DNA of 15,212 bases, taken from NCBI GenBank assembly GCA_946482165.1, contig CAMLQS010000098.1, forward strand, positions 1-15,212, in the 5' to 3' direction. The position numbers and the translations under genes were made by a program. The notes under the pieces are model-generated. The model did not search any database. It had not been told where the DNA came from and worked only from the letters and a program-made list of their open reading frames with translations. This DNA comes from an uncultured Verrucomicrobiota bacterium (GTDB taxonomy: Bacteria; Verrucomicrobiota; Verrucomicrobiae; Opitutales; Opitutaceae). Shown here piece after piece: positions 1 through 9,020 of this stretch. How positions within the stretch are numbered: the stretch's first letter is position 1; each line of letters opens with the position of its first letter.

Positions 1-249
1 CGCCGCGCCGAGTTTCAACGCCAACGCCGGCCGAAGCCTCCGGCTTAACTCTCCGAGAATGTTCCCACCCCACCCTAGCAATCGCGCCGGTCGCCGGCTT
101 GGTGCCTATCCCGGAGCCGCGCACCGACCTTCCGCGAGCTCGGTTTCTCTCGCCTCACCAGCCCCATTCACCCCGGAACGCCCCGGTGGCGGGAGCAATC
201 GCTCCGGAATCCGCGATTATACGGAAAGCCGGCGGGAATCTCGGAGGTT
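1..249. other. Upstream region of the sensor kinase, no supported gene
   Basis: No convincing coding end or RNA gene is seen. Two small hairpins are present: GCCGG/CCGGC with a 3-nt loop (86-98) and GGAGC/GCTCC with a 4-nt loop (192-205). An AT-rich GATTATAC at about 215-222 could be a -10 element for the kinase gene, but no matching -35 stands out. A GGAGG at 243-247 sits just before the GTG at 250. Confidence 0.3.
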
Positions 250-3200
250 GTGGCCTCCCTCCCTGGGGCATATGAAAGGCATTCACCCTCCGTGACTTTC
301 TCGGTCGCCGTTCCCTTCCGCGTTTCCCGCTTCCTGCTCCGGCTTCCGCCAGCACCGGCTGCGGCTCCCTCCGCGTGCACCCGGGCGTCGACACGGATTC
401 TCGTGCTCGTCGCGATCCTCCTGTTCGCCCCTTTCGCCCCCATCCTCCGCGCCGAGCCGGAGGATCCGACCGCGAGCCCGTCCGCCGACCGCCCGTGGCA
501 GTGGCAATCCTACGCCGCCGCGGCCGGACTGCTTTACCAACGTGTCTTCGACGTAGCCTTCTCCCCGGACGGGACCGTCTGGTTCGCGGCCAGCAACGGA
601 CTCTGGCGTTACGACGGCTATCGCTGGACGGTGTTCGGCCCCGAAGATCGGCTGCCGAGCCGCTTTGTTCGTTCGGTGCTCGTCACGCGCAAGGGCGAGC
701 TCTGGGTCGGCACGGACGCGGGCGCCGGTGTCTTCGATCCCGAACGGCGCAGCTTCGACCAACGGGGCACCCGGGAGGCCCTGCCCAACGGCAACGTCCG
801 CCGGATCGTGGAGGACGCGGAGGGGGCGCTCTGGTTTTGCTGCGACCAGTGGCCGGACACTTCGATCGGTCCCGGAGGACTCGCCGTGCTGCGGGAAGGA
901 CGATGGAAGGTATTCTCCCAGGACGACGGGCTGCCGATGAACTATGTCATCGGCTACCACCGCGACCGCGCCGGCCGGGAATTTGCCTTCACCCCGCGCG
1001 GCTGGGTGCAACGACGCGGCGAGCGCTGGCTGCCGCCGGACGCGGCCGGCGCCGTCGGGCAAAACACCGTGCTAAACCTCGCCGAGACCGGCGAGGGCCG
1101 TCTCTTTGCCCAAAGCGAACAGGCCCTGCTTACGCTCAACCCCGACGGCTGGCACCCGTTTCCCCTCAAAACCCTGCTCGTCGGCGAAACCCGCGCCGGA
1201 GATGTGCTGGCGCTGACGCGGGACGACCAACGCGGCACCCTCCGGCTCGCCCTCTGGGACGGCGAGGACTTCGTTCCGCTTTCGGCGCCGCTGCCCGGCC
1301 CCCGGGTGGCGCGCTTTTATCACCTGCGCGAGGCCCCCGACGGCGCGATCTGGTGCGTGGGCGAAGGAGCGATTTTGCGCTGGACCCGCGACGGCCAGGC
1401 GTGGCGGCACTTCGACCACCTGCCGGCGCCGCAGGCGGTCGATGCCGCCGACCGCGTCTGGTTCTCCGGCCAGTCCGGCGTATGGTGGGCGGAAGGAAAA
1501 AAGCTGCGCCGCCTCGACGCGCTTGCCGGCTTCATCGGCGCGGATCGCGACGGCCTCGTGGTGGGGCGCGCATCGGACGGCTCGGTCGTCCAGATCCGCG
1601 ACCCGCTCGCCCCCGTTGCCGAGCCCGTGGATATCGGGTTCGTTCCCGCGCAGGCGGCAAACGATCTTGAGCATCGTCTCTGGGTCTGGGGCCCCGATTC
1701 CGTCGGGCACACCCGTTTCGCCCACCGGGATTCCGTCGGGCGCTGGATCACGCGGGGGTCTCCTCGGCTCCAAAACCAGCGCTTCGTCTCCTGCCATCCC
1801 GATCCCTCCGGCGGCCTCGATATCGTTTTCCTCGACGCCCGCACCACGGACTACTCGGTCGCCCACGTCGACGAAGACGCGCTCTCCTGGATCGACCTCG
1901 GCGCCGCGCCTCCGCCCATCCCCTACCCGCAGTTCTACCGCGCCGGCGCCGTCGAGTTCATCTCCGGCTACGATCGCATCTATCGGCGCGACAGCGGAGC
2001 CGGGGGCGACTGGAGCCTCGTGACGGAACTCTCGGCCGGCGCCTTCACCCAGCCTCTCGTCAGTCCGGGCGAGGTCCTCCTGCTCTTCAAGGGCGGCAAG
2101 ACCGGCGCGCCCGGCTGCGCGAGCTTTCGCGACGGTCGATGGAGGAAAGCGGCCGGTGAATTCGACCACGGAAGCCTCTCGCCCGACCGGCGGCACTTGA
2201 GCATCGCCACGCACGGCGGCGTCTATCGCCGGACCGAGCCGGGCGCGCTCGATTTCGACTATCTGCCGCTGCCCGAAGACGTGTTGATCCAGTCGCTTTT
2301 CTCAACCACGGACGGCGCGCTTTGGGTGGGCACCTCCGATGGCGTGTTCCACTACCAGCCGCGTTCAAATCCCCCGGAGACCGACATCCATGCGCAGGTC
2401 ACGGAAGTCGGAGGCGGCTTGCCGGTGCGTTTCGGCGGGTTGGCGCGCCACCAGGTCGCGGTTCCGCCGCAGGCCTGGCGCTACAGCTGGCGCTTCGACG
2501 ACGAGCCTTGGTCCGACTTTTCCGCCGTCGAGGAATTCATCCTGCCGACCGCCTCGCTCGCGCCGGGCCGCCACCGGCTGGAGTTGCGGGCGCGCTCCGC
2601 CGAAGGCGTCGACCCCAGCCCCGCCCGGCTCGACTTCGAAGTCCTTCCCGTGCCTTTGCAGGAGCGTCCGTGGTTTCCCGCCGCGCTGACCGCCGTCGCC
2701 CTGCTCATCGTCGGCCTGCTCTGGCTCGGCGTCGCCCGCACCCGCGCCATCCGCCGCAGCAACGCCGCCCTGCGCCGCGAGATCGCGGAGCGCGAGCAGG
2801 CCGAGGCCGCCTTGCACGCCATTCGCGACGACCTGGAAAAACGCGTCGCCGAACGCACCGCCGAGCTCTCGTTCACCAACCTTTCCCTGCGGCGCGCGCT
2901 AGACGAACAGGCGGCCGCCGAGGTCCAGCGCGCGCGTCTGGAGGAACAACTTCGCGAAGCCCAGAAGATGCAGGCGATCGGCACGCTCGCGGGCGGGATC
3001 GCGCACGATTTCAACAACATCCTCACGATCATCATCCCCTGCGCCCAGTTTGCCCACGACGAACCGGACCTCACGCCCGCCACGCGGAAGTATCTGCACC
3101 TCGTCCTGCAGGCCGCGAACCGCGCCAAGCTGCTCGTCGAGCAGATCCTCGCCTTCAGCCGGCGCCAGCCCCGCGCCTTCGACCTGGTCGACCTCGCGCC

Positions 3201-4113
3201 CTTGGTGCGGGAAACCGAGTCGCTCATCGCCTCCACCCTCCCGGCGGGCGTCACACTGAGATCCGTGATCGCGCCCGGCGTGCCACCCGTTCTGGCCGAC
3301 TCCACCCAGCTTCACCAAGTCCTCATGAACCTCTGCACCAACGCGGAGCACGCGTTGCGCGGGCGCCCGGACGGACGCATCTTCATCGGCCTGGACCTCC
3401 TCGCGGCGAACGCCGAAGCGCCCCGTCTCGACTCCTCGCTGCACGGACGCCCCCATGTTCGCCTCACCATCGAGGACAACGGCGTCGGCATGCCCGAGCA
3501 TGTGCGCCAGCGCATCTTCGAGCCCTTTTTCACGACCAAGGTTCCGGGGCACGGCACGGGCCTCGGCCTCGCCGTCGTGCATGGCATCATTCAGGAACAC
3601 GGAGGAGTGATTCGCGTCGAGAGCCGCCCCGGGCTCGGCACGCGGATGGAAGTCCTGTTGCCCGCCCAATCGGACCTCGCGCCCGCCGCGAAATCGCCCG
3701 CGCTTCCCCACCCCCAGGGACATGGCGAAACCATTCTCCTGGTGGACGACATCCCGGAAGTATTGGAGAGCATCGGCGGCCTGCTCCGCCACGCGGGCTA
3801 CACGGTCGTCGGCTTTGATCAGGCGGGCGCCGCCCTCGTCGCTTTCCTCGAAAACCCCGGCCGCTTCGACGCCCTGGTCACCGATCTGAGCATGCCCGGG
3901 ATGGGCGGCCTGGAGTTGTGCCGGGAAGTCCGGCGAGAATCCCCGGACATTCCGGTGCTCGCGATCACCGGCTTCGATGGCACCGTATCCCCCGACGAGT
4001 TGGTCGCCGCCGGGGTGGACGCCCTCGTGATCAAGCCGATCGACAACGCGGTGTTTTTCGCGCGGCTGCGGGAACTGCTTCGCGCTCCCGCCGAGCCGGG
4101 CGACGCCGATTGA
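250..4113 (+). CDS. Hybrid sensor histidine kinase: periplasmic propeller + Y_Y_Y + TM + HisKA/HATPase + receiver
   Basis: A membrane sensor kinase, probably detecting a periplasmic ligand such as an oligosaccharide (the ligand is inference). Seen in the protein: a hydrophobic export segment at about residues 50-66; a propeller from about 95 to 706 with recurring blades of the type DGxxW(V/F)G ([42 protein letters not shown]); a Y_Y_Y domain at about 715-800; one TM helix at about 808-828; a coiled coil; a HisKA H-box IAHDFNN with H919; HATPase boxes N1027, EDNGVGMP (D1076), EPFFTTK (about 1091) and GHGTGLGLA (about 1100); and a receiver with D1166/D1167, phospho-acceptor D1212, T1240 and K1262. 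It ends just after the receiver, so the AraC-type HTH common in Bacteroides hybrid two-component systems is absent. The GTG start at 250 is the longest option. A GGAGG lies only 2 nt upstream, which is too close to be convincing, and GTG 292 is an alternative. Domain calls are firm; the ligand and regulon are unknown. Confidence 0.93.
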   Translation: MASLPGAYERHSPSVTFSVAVPFRVSRFLLRLPPAPAAAPSACTRASTRILVLVAILLFAPFAPILRAEPEDPTASPSADRPWQWQSYAAAAGLLYQRVFDVAFSPDGTVWFAASNGLWRYDGYRWTVFGPEDRLPSRFVRSVLVTRKGELWVGTDAGAGVFDPERRSFDQRGTREALPNGNVRRIVEDAEGALWFCCDQWPDTSIGPGGLAVLREGRWKVFSQDDGLPMNYVIGYHRDRAGREFAFTPRGWVQRRGERWLPPDAAGAVGQNTVLNLAETGEGRLFAQSEQALLTLNPDGWHPFPLKTLLVGETRAGDVLALTRDDQRGTLRLALWDGEDFVPLSAPLPGPRVARFYHLREAPDGAIWCVGEGAILRWTRDGQAWRHFDHLPAPQAVDAADRVWFSGQSGVWWAEGKKLRRLDALAGFIGADRDGLVVGRASDGSVVQIRDPLAPVAEPVDIGFVPAQAANDLEHRLWVWGPDSVGHTRFAHRDSVGRWITRGSPRLQNQRFVSCHPDPSGGLDIVFLDARTTDYSVAHVDEDALSWIDLGAAPPPIPYPQFYRAGAVEFISGYDRIYRRDSGAGGDWSLVTELSAGAFTQPLVSPGEVLLLFKGGKTGAPGCASFRDGRWRKAAGEFDHGSLSPDRRHLSIATHGGVYRRTEPGALDFDYLPLPEDVLIQSLFSTTDGALWVGTSDGVFHYQPRSNPPETDIHAQVTEVGGGLPVRFGGLARHQVAVPPQAWRYSWRFDDEPWSDFSAVEEFILPTASLAPGRHRLELRARSAEGVDPSPARLDFEVLPVPLQERPWFPAALTAVALLIVGLLWLGVARTRAIRRSNAALRREIAEREQAEAALHAIRDDLEKRVAERTAELSFTNLSLRRALDEQAAAEVQRARLEEQLREAQKMQAIGTLAGGIAHDFNNILTIIIPCAQFAHDEPDLTPATRKYLHLVLQAANRAKLLVEQILAFSRRQPRAFDLVDLAPLVRETESLIASTLPAGVTLRSVIAPGVPPVLADSTQLHQVLMNLCTNAEHALRGRPDGRIFIGLDLLAANAEAPRLDSSLHGRPHVRLTIEDNGVGMPEHVRQRIFEPFFTTKVPGHGTGLGLAVVHGIIQEHGGVIRVESRPGLGTRMEVLLPAQSDLAPAAKSPALPHPQGHGETILLVDDIPEVLESIGGLLRHAGYTVVGFDQAGAALVAFLENPGRFDALVTDLSMPGMGGLELCREVRRESPDIPVLAITGFDGTVSPDELVAAGVDALVIKPIDNAVFFARLRELLRAPAEPGDAD

Positions 4114-4193
4114 TTATTCGCCGCCGCGGCGCACGCGCCGGTTGCCGAAGCGCCTGCTTGCGGCATGGATCAGCCCATCCGCTCCATCCTGCC

Positions 4194-4847
4194 GTGAAAC
4201 GTTCCCGCCTTCTCCTCCTCCTTGCCGGCGCCGCCTCCCTCTCGGCGCTGGGCGTCATTCATTTCTCCGCCCGCCGGATCGAGCGCTCCACCGCTCCGAC
4301 GCTCGTGCCCGAGCTCGCCGCCTTGCCGCACAAGCGCGTCGGACTCGTTCTCGGCTGCGCTCCGCTGCTGAGTTCCGGCCGGCCAAACTGGTATTTCGAG
4401 AAACGCATCGATGCCGCCGCCTCCGTCTTCGCGGCCGGCAAGGTCGACTACCTTCTGGTCAGCGGCGACAACCACCGCGTCGGCTACGACGAGCCGACGG
4501 CCATGAAAGAAGCCCTGTTGAAACGCGGCGTGCCCGCCGACCGGATCGTCCTCGACCACGCCGGTTTCAGCACCCTCGATTCCGTGGTTCGCGCGCAAAA
4601 GGTTTTTGGCCTTTCCGAATTTTGCGTGATCACCCAAGGCGACCACGCGCGACGCGCCCTCTACATCGCCCAGACCAAGGGCATCGCCGCGGTCGCCTAC
4701 CCGGCCGGGGACGTTTCCGCCCGGCAGGGGCTCCGCACCCGCCTGCGCGAAGCGCTCGCCCGGGTGCGCACCCTGCTCGATCTTCACATGCTCGGACGCA
4801 AACCGCGGTTCCTCGGCCCAAAGATCGAGATCGGCCAAGCCGGCTGA
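4194..4847 (+). CDS. sanA: SanA-like inner-membrane protein, YdcF/DUF218 family
   Basis: 217-residue protein of the SanA branch of the DUF218 (YdcF) superfamily. In enterobacteria SanA affects envelope permeability and vancomycin exclusion at high temperature; its reaction is not known. The sequence shows an N-terminal signal anchor (about residues 4-22, after a KRSR start), then the DUF218 core: GLVLGC, PNWYFEKRIDAA, YLLVSGDN (S90-N93), the YDEPTAM segment, RIVLDHAGFSTLDSVVRA, VITQGDHARRAL and a terminal KPRFLGP segment. All match the order and spacing I recall for E. coli SanA, including the final RFLGP. The start is GTG 4194, chosen because it puts the basic residues directly before the hydrophobic helix. 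No ATG in this frame fits and no Shine-Dalgarno is visible. It lies 80 nt after the sensor kinase on the same strand with no terminator between them, so cotranscription is possible. Confidence 0.85.
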   Translation: MKRSRLLLLLAGAASLSALGVIHFSARRIERSTAPTLVPELAALPHKRVGLVLGCAPLLSSGRPNWYFEKRIDAAASVFAAGKVDYLLVSGDNHRVGYDEPTAMKEALLKRGVPADRIVLDHAGFSTLDSVVRAQKVFGLSEFCVITQGDHARRALYIAQTKGIAAVAYPAGDVSARQGLRTRLREALARVRTLLDLHMLGRKPRFLGPKIEIGQAG

Positions 4848-4989
4848 CGGCCACGCAAACCACAGGGCCCGGCCGAAGCGCGGAGACGGCGGGGCTCGGC
4901 GCGAACCGGTCTCAAGTCCTCGGGATCGGCTCGGTTGATCGCCGCTCCCGAAGCTTGGCGCGTGCGGCCGGAATCACTTACCTCGCAAA

Positions 4990-7656
4990 ATGCTCCCCTC
5001 CCCGCTCCGGCGCGGCCGCTGTCTCGCTCTGCTTCTCTCCGCCACGCTTTTCGGCGTCTCCGCCCTCCTCGCCAGCGACGGCTCCGCCCCCGCCATAACT
5101 CCACCCCCTGGCCTCCTCCTCCCCGCCGCCGTCGCGTCCCGGGACGCGGCCGCCCTCGCACGCGCCGAAGCCGCGCTCGCGCAGCTCAGCCTGGAGGAAA
5201 AAATCGCCCTCCTTGCCGGCAACGGCACCATGTCGCTCGCGGCTCAGCCGAAAATCGGTCTCGTCGACGAATTTTGGTTCAGCGACGGCCCGCACACCGT
5301 GCGCCCCGAACTCGCCCGGAACAACTTCAACTCCGCCGGCCGCGACGACGATCACGCGACGGTCCTGCCGACCTTGGTCGCCCTCGCCGCCACCTGGGAC
5401 GAGGACCTCGCGCTTTGCTTCGGCGAGTTGCTCGGCCGCGAAGCCCGCGCCCGGGGCAAGGACCTGCTCCTCGGTCCGGGCATAAATCTCCTCCGCACCC
5501 CGCTCAACGGCCGCAACTACGAGTATCTCGGCGAAGACCCGTTCCTCGCCGCCCGCCTCGCCGCCGCCTACGTGCGCGGCGTCCAATCCCAAGATGTCGG
5601 CGCGTGCGTGAAACACTTCGCCGGCAACGAGCAGGAACTCGAGCGCGGCAGCGTCGATGTCCAGGTCGGCGAGCGCGCCCTCCGCGAGCTCTATCTCGTT
5701 CCCTTCGAGGCCGCCGTCGTCGAGGCCGGCGCCCTGTCGGTGATGAATGGATACAACCGTCTTCGCGGCGAATATTGCAGCCACAGCGCCTACCTGAACC
5801 GTCAGGTCCTGAAGACGGACTGGGGCTTTCCCGGCTTTGTCGTCACCGACTGGGGCAGCCTTCACGACACTGTCGCCGGCGCGCTCGGCGGACTCGACGT
5901 CGAGATGAACGCGGGCGAGGCCATCAAGTATTTTCGCCAGCCGCTGCTGGACGCCGTTCGCGACGGACGCGTGCCCGCCGCCACCATCGACGACATGGCG
6001 CGCCGCGTCCTCTACGTGATGGCCAAGATCGGCAAGCTCGGCGGACACGAACGCGCTCCGGGCGAACGCAACACCCCCGCGCACCAAGCCTTCGCCCGCG
6101 AAGTCGCCGAGCAGGCGATCGTGTTGCTCAAAAACGAGCGCGACGTTCTTCCCCTCGATCGCGCCCGGGTCCGCCGCCTGCTCGTCATCGGCGCCAACGC
6201 CGACATCCGCCACCACGGCGGCTTCTGGAGCGCCGAGGGCAAATCGCCCTACGAGACCACGCCGCTCGATGCCTTGCGCGCGCTGCTCGGCAAGGACGTC
6301 CTTATCGAGCACCTTCCCGGCCCCTTCGCCGACAGCTACGAGCCTTTGCCCGAAGCCGTCATTCAAACCGTCGACCAGCGCGACCTCTCGCGCGGCGCCG
6401 CGCAAAAAGGATGGCGCTCCGCCTTTTTCGCGGCCGCCGAACCGGGGAACGGCGAGCCGGCCTCGAATGGTTTTTCAAAGAAACTCGATTTCAAAGGCCA
6501 GGACGCGCCGAAGAACCCTGCGCTCAAGCCGGGCGAATACTCCGCGCGCTGGAGCGTCGAGATCTCCGCGCCCGAAGCCGGCGAGTATGTGCTCGCACTC
6601 ACCCGCGACGGCGCCGCGCGCCTCAAGCTGGATGGTCGCGTCATCCTCGACGCCTGGACATCCGCGGCCGCCGTCACGGGTGAAAAGATGGACACCGCGC
6701 GCGTGACGCTCGAGGCCGGCGCCCGCCATCTGATCGAAATCGACCATCGTCCCGCCGCGGACGGAGGACGACTCCTCTTCGGCTGGCGGCTCCCGTCGCG
6801 TCGGCCAATCACCCCCGAGCAACTCGCCGCGCGCGCCCGCGAGACCGACGCCGTGCTCTTCTTCACCGGCAATCGCCTCGGCCACGGCCGCGCCCTGGAA
6901 GGCGAAGGCGCCGACCGTCCCTCGCTCGCGCTCCCCGAGGGAGACGACGAGGCCGTCGCCGCCGTGCTCTCCGCCCGACCCGACACCGTCGTGATCAACC
7001 AAAGCGGCGCGCCCGTCGCCCTGCCGTGGATACACGGGGCCGCGACGCTCGTGCAGTATTGGTTCTCTGGCATGGAGGGCGGACCGGCATTGGCCCGCAT
7101 CCTATTTGGCGAAGCCAGCCCCTCGGGACGGCTCCCGTTCACGATGCCTCGCCGTCTGGAGGATTCGCCAGCCCACGCGCTCGGCAACTACGGCCCCGTG
7201 CGCGTGAACTATGACGAAGGCGTCTTCATCGGCTACCGCTGGCACGACGCCCGTGATATCGAGCCGCTTTTTCCCTTCGGCCACGGCCTCGGCTACACGA
7301 GCTTCGAAACCGGCTCGCCCGAAATCGTCGGCGACGAGCCGAAGCTCGGCCGGCCGGTGACCGTCCGCGTGGCTGTCGCCAACACCGGCCGACGCGCGGG
7401 CGTCGAAGTCGTGCAGCTCTACGTCGGCGACACGCTGGCCAGCGTGCCGCGCCCGCCGCGCGAGTTGAAAGGCTTTCGCAAAGTCCAGCTCGCCCCAGGC
7501 GAAACCCGCGAGGTGGAGTTCGTTCTGCAGCCGCGCGATTTCGCCTTCTGGGACGAAGCCGCCGCCGGCTGGCGCGTCGAACCGGGGGAATTCGTCATCC
7601 ATGCCGGCGCCTCTTCCCGCGCCTTATCCGCGCCGCTGACGATCACGCTGCGCTAA
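4990..7656 (+). CDS. Exported glycoside hydrolase family 3 beta-glycosidase with PA14 insert
   Basis: A retaining exo-beta-glycosidase (beta-glucosidase or beta-xylosidase type) that should act in the periplasm or at the cell surface. Residues 1-29 form a signal peptide (RRGRCLALLL, then SALLA-SD). The GH3 N-terminal barrel follows, with KHFAGNE (K208-E214) and the nucleophile motif FVVTDWGS, nucleophile D287. The second GH3 domain starts near AIVLLKN (about 376) and is interrupted by a PA14-type beta domain (about 450-603). It then resumes with LEGEGADR, where E639 is the likely general acid. A C-terminal fibronectin-III-like domain (about 785-885) carries the typical VxNTGxRxGxEVVQLYV and RELKGF signatures. 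At 888 residues the length is normal for PA14-containing GH3 enzymes. No frameshift or missing catalytic residue is seen. The ATG at 4990 directly precedes the signal peptide, and no Shine-Dalgarno is visible. Substrate cannot be told from the sequence. Confidence 0.95.
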   Translation: MLPSPLRRGRCLALLLSATLFGVSALLASDGSAPAITPPPGLLLPAAVASRDAAALARAEAALAQLSLEEKIALLAGNGTMSLAAQPKIGLVDEFWFSDGPHTVRPELARNNFNSAGRDDDHATVLPTLVALAATWDEDLALCFGELLGREARARGKDLLLGPGINLLRTPLNGRNYEYLGEDPFLAARLAAAYVRGVQSQDVGACVKHFAGNEQELERGSVDVQVGERALRELYLVPFEAAVVEAGALSVMNGYNRLRGEYCSHSAYLNRQVLKTDWGFPGFVVTDWGSLHDTVAGALGGLDVEMNAGEAIKYFRQPLLDAVRDGRVPAATIDDMARRVLYVMAKIGKLGGHERAPGERNTPAHQAFAREVAEQAIVLLKNERDVLPLDRARVRRLLVIGANADIRHHGGFWSAEGKSPYETTPLDALRALLGKDVLIEHLPGPFADSYEPLPEAVIQTVDQRDLSRGAAQKGWRSAFFAAAEPGNGEPASNGFSKKLDFKGQDAPKNPALKPGEYSARWSVEISAPEAGEYVLALTRDGAARLKLDGRVILDAWTSAAAVTGEKMDTARVTLEAGARHLIEIDHRPAADGGRLLFGWRLPSRRPITPEQLAARARETDAVLFFTGNRLGHGRALEGEGADRPSLALPEGDDEAVAAVLSARPDTVVINQSGAPVALPWIHGAATLVQYWFSGMEGGPALARILFGEASPSGRLPFTMPRRLEDSPAHALGNYGPVRVNYDEGVFIGYRWHDARDIEPLFPFGHGLGYTSFETGSPEIVGDEPKLGRPVTVRVAVANTGRRAGVEVVQLYVGDTLASVPRPPRELKGFRKVQLAPGETREVEFVLQPRDFAFWDEAAAGWRVEPGEFVIHAGASSRALSAPLTITLR

Positions 7657-7661
7657 ATCAC

Positions 7662-8114
7662 ATGACATCTCGACGCGTCTCTCCCGTGCGACATTTGCCG
7701 TGCGGCTTGCTCGTGATTCTTCTGTTTCTCCTCGCCGGCTGCTTCACGCCGGTGCGCAAGAGCCACCTCGCCGACTTGGCCAAGCTACCCCGCTCTCACG
7801 GAGTTTATGGCGGGAGCATACTGCCCGGCCCCACATGGCTGTATTTCGGCAGCGATGCTCGCTACCATTATTTTCGATACTTCTACACGCGGGATAACTT
7901 CGCGCATATCCGTCGACTAAAGATCCCGCGCGGTGAACTTTCGCTGAGCTTCGAGCAACCCTTCCAGTCTTACGAGACCAAGGGCACTGAAGTCGTGCCG
8001 ATTGTCGAGTTTGGAACCGTCTGGAGCTTCGTCCGGAACCCCGCCTTGACGCCCAAAGACGAAGAATGGAAGTGGCGCGCCGCGCCGCTCCCGACTTTCG
8101 ACGAGAGCCTCTGA
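7662..8114 (+). CDS. Small lipoprotein of unknown function
   Basis: 150-residue predicted lipoprotein. The N-terminus is basic (MTSRRVSPVRH), followed by a hydrophobic stretch and a clear lipobox LLAGC with C27 as the lipidated cysteine, so it should sit in the inner or outer membrane facing the periplasm. The mature part is rich in aromatic residues (YGGSILPGPTWLYFGSDA, then YHYFRYFY) and looks like short beta strands. I do not recognise a family. The start codon follows the GH3 stop by only 5 nt, so the two are almost certainly cotranscribed. The coding DNA is visibly richer in A and T than the flanking genes, which may mean a different origin or weak codon selection. It might be an accessory of the GH3 enzyme or an unrelated envelope protein. 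Confidence 0.8.
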   Translation: MTSRRVSPVRHLPCGLLVILLFLLAGCFTPVRKSHLADLAKLPRSHGVYGGSILPGPTWLYFGSDARYHYFRYFYTRDNFAHIRRLKIPRGELSLSFEQPFQSYETKGTEVVPIVEFGTVWSFVRNPALTPKDEEWKWRAAPLPTFDESL

Positions 8115-8307
8115 CCGAGGGGCAGACGGGTTCGCGCACCGCCCCGACCATCGCCTCGCAGGCGGATTTCCCCACCGTTATGTGGGGGCGAAGGCGGAAA
8201 GACTAAGGCCTCCCGCAGGCGTAGCTTTGGCAACGCGACGGCCGGCCGTGCCCGCTCACGCGGCGCGCCGCGCCTCGCGCTTCCTCTCATCCATCCTAAG
8301 TCGCGTC
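8115..8307. repeat. Palindrome-rich spacer between lipoprotein and Host_attach genes
   Basis: This spacer of about 190 nt holds several perfect inverted repeats. CGCCT/AGGCG has a 3-nt loop (8152-8164). CCCCAC/GTGGGG has a 6-nt loop (8170-8187). ACGGCCGGCCGT at 8238-8249 is fully self-complementary, and so is CGCGGCGCGCCGCG at 8259-8272. No T-run follows any hairpin, so this is not a standard intrinsic terminator. An in-frame ATG at 8182 would extend the next gene through this region, but the peptide is Arg/Ala-rich and looks non-coding. It could be a REP-like intergenic element or mRNA structure that separates expression of the two genes. That reading is inference, because palindromes are frequent by chance at this GC content. 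Confidence 0.4.
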
Positions 8308-8787
8308 ATGAATTCACACTACTTCGTCATCGCCGATCATTCCCGCATCCGAATCTTCACCGAACGCACCCAGGTCGGGCAAACGACGCCCGGCCTGGAT
8401 GAGGTCTTCGCCATGGACTTCGCCCAAGGCCGCGCAAGCTACACGGACAACGACACCGACATGGCCGGCCGCTTCCAAGGTTCCAAGCAGCAAGGCGCCG
8501 CCCCCGGAAGTCCGACCGCGCGCACCGGCATGTCCATTGACGAACGTCTTCCCATGCAACGAGAGGCTCACCGCCGCGCCGTTTCCGAAATCGCCGGCTC
8601 GATCGACTCGTTTCTCGAACTTCGTCCCGACTCCTCGTGGGACTTCGCCGCGGGCCCGTCGATGCACAACGCGGTTCTTGAGCGCCTTCCCGTCTCTATT
8701 CGATCCCGGCTGCGCAGCTCGTTGGCCAAGGATCTGGTCAAGCAGCCGCTATCCGAACTGCGCGAACGTTTTCTGACTTTGGTGTGA
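8308..8787 (+). CDS. Host_attach (baeRF-like) family protein
   Basis: 159-residue soluble protein of the family annotated as 'protein required for attachment to host cells'. I recall this family being linked to the bacterial eRF1-like (baeRF) proteins, but could not verify that here. Visible signatures: the N-terminal strand and turn HYFVIADHSRIRIF, a variable middle with a Gly/Gln/Ser-rich loop (about residues 50-72), and a C-terminal block IRSRLRSSLAKDLVKQPLSEL that fits the family's 'KDL(T/V)K.P..EL' ending. The start ATG 8308 was chosen because the family begins right at this strand. The upstream in-frame ATG 8182 adds 42 residues of low-complexity sequence. No signal peptide or TM helix is seen, so it is cytoplasmic despite the family name. 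It has no obvious role in sugar use and may be a bystander. Confidence 0.75.
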   Translation: MNSHYFVIADHSRIRIFTERTQVGQTTPGLDEVFAMDFAQGRASYTDNDTDMAGRFQGSKQQGAAPGSPTARTGMSIDERLPMQREAHRRAVSEIAGSIDSFLELRPDSSWDFAAGPSMHNAVLERLPVSIRSRLRSSLAKDLVKQPLSELRERFLTLV

Positions 8788-8790
8788 CCA

Positions 8791-8850
8791 CTTTGGAGTG
8801 CGGCGGCACGACGCCGCTTCAGACGGCGAGCCTCGGCTCGCCGTCCGGCT
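8791..8850. repeat. Double-hairpin GC-rich intergenic element (REP-like)
   Basis: Begins 3 nt after the Host_attach stop codon. Two hairpins stand side by side: GCGGCG/CGCCGC with a 6-nt loop (8800-8817), then a perfect 10-bp stem GACGGCGAGC/GCTCGCCGTC with loop CTCG (8822-8845). A weaker CCGG repeat follows. There is no T-run after the stems, which argues against a simple Rho-independent terminator on the plus strand. The leading 'tttggagtgcggcgg' segment resembles dispersed intergenic repeats that I associate with Verrucomicrobia genomes, a recollection I cannot check here. It probably protects or ends the upstream transcript. Confidence 0.5.
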
Positions 8851-9020
8851 TCCTTCCGGCCACGCCTGCCCTCCGCCCTCCGGCGACGCGAAATCCTTCC
8901 GACCGCGCAAGTCCCGCGCTCCGGTGCATCTCCCCACGCGCATCGGTTCAGGCTCCCCCCATGGGTCCGTCACCTCGCCCCATATCCTCGATTCGCCGGC
9001 CTCGCTAACCTCGACACGCC

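Noticed and set aside
1072..2214. 380-codon minus-strand open frame opposite the sensor kinase
   Set aside because: Shadow frame in GC-rich DNA. No domain signature, and the plus-strand frame encodes a clear propeller.
2322..3818. 498-codon plus-strand frame inside the kinase gene
   Set aside because: Arg/Pro-rich low-complexity translation typical of an out-of-frame shadow; the real frame carries the H, N, G and receiver motifs.
4848..4989. Possible tRNA or small RNA between the sanA-like and GH3 genes
   Set aside because: No acceptor-stem pairing, anticodon loop or T-arm could be assembled, and no hairpin plus T-run is present.
4935..6683. 582-codon plus-strand frame overlapping the GH3 gene
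   Set aside because: Extreme Arg content and no motifs; the GH3 frame is intact over the same DNA.
8182..8307. N-terminal extension of the Host_attach protein from the ATG at 8182
   Set aside because: The added 42 residues are Arg/Ala-rich and run through palindromic spacer DNA; the family starts at 8308.
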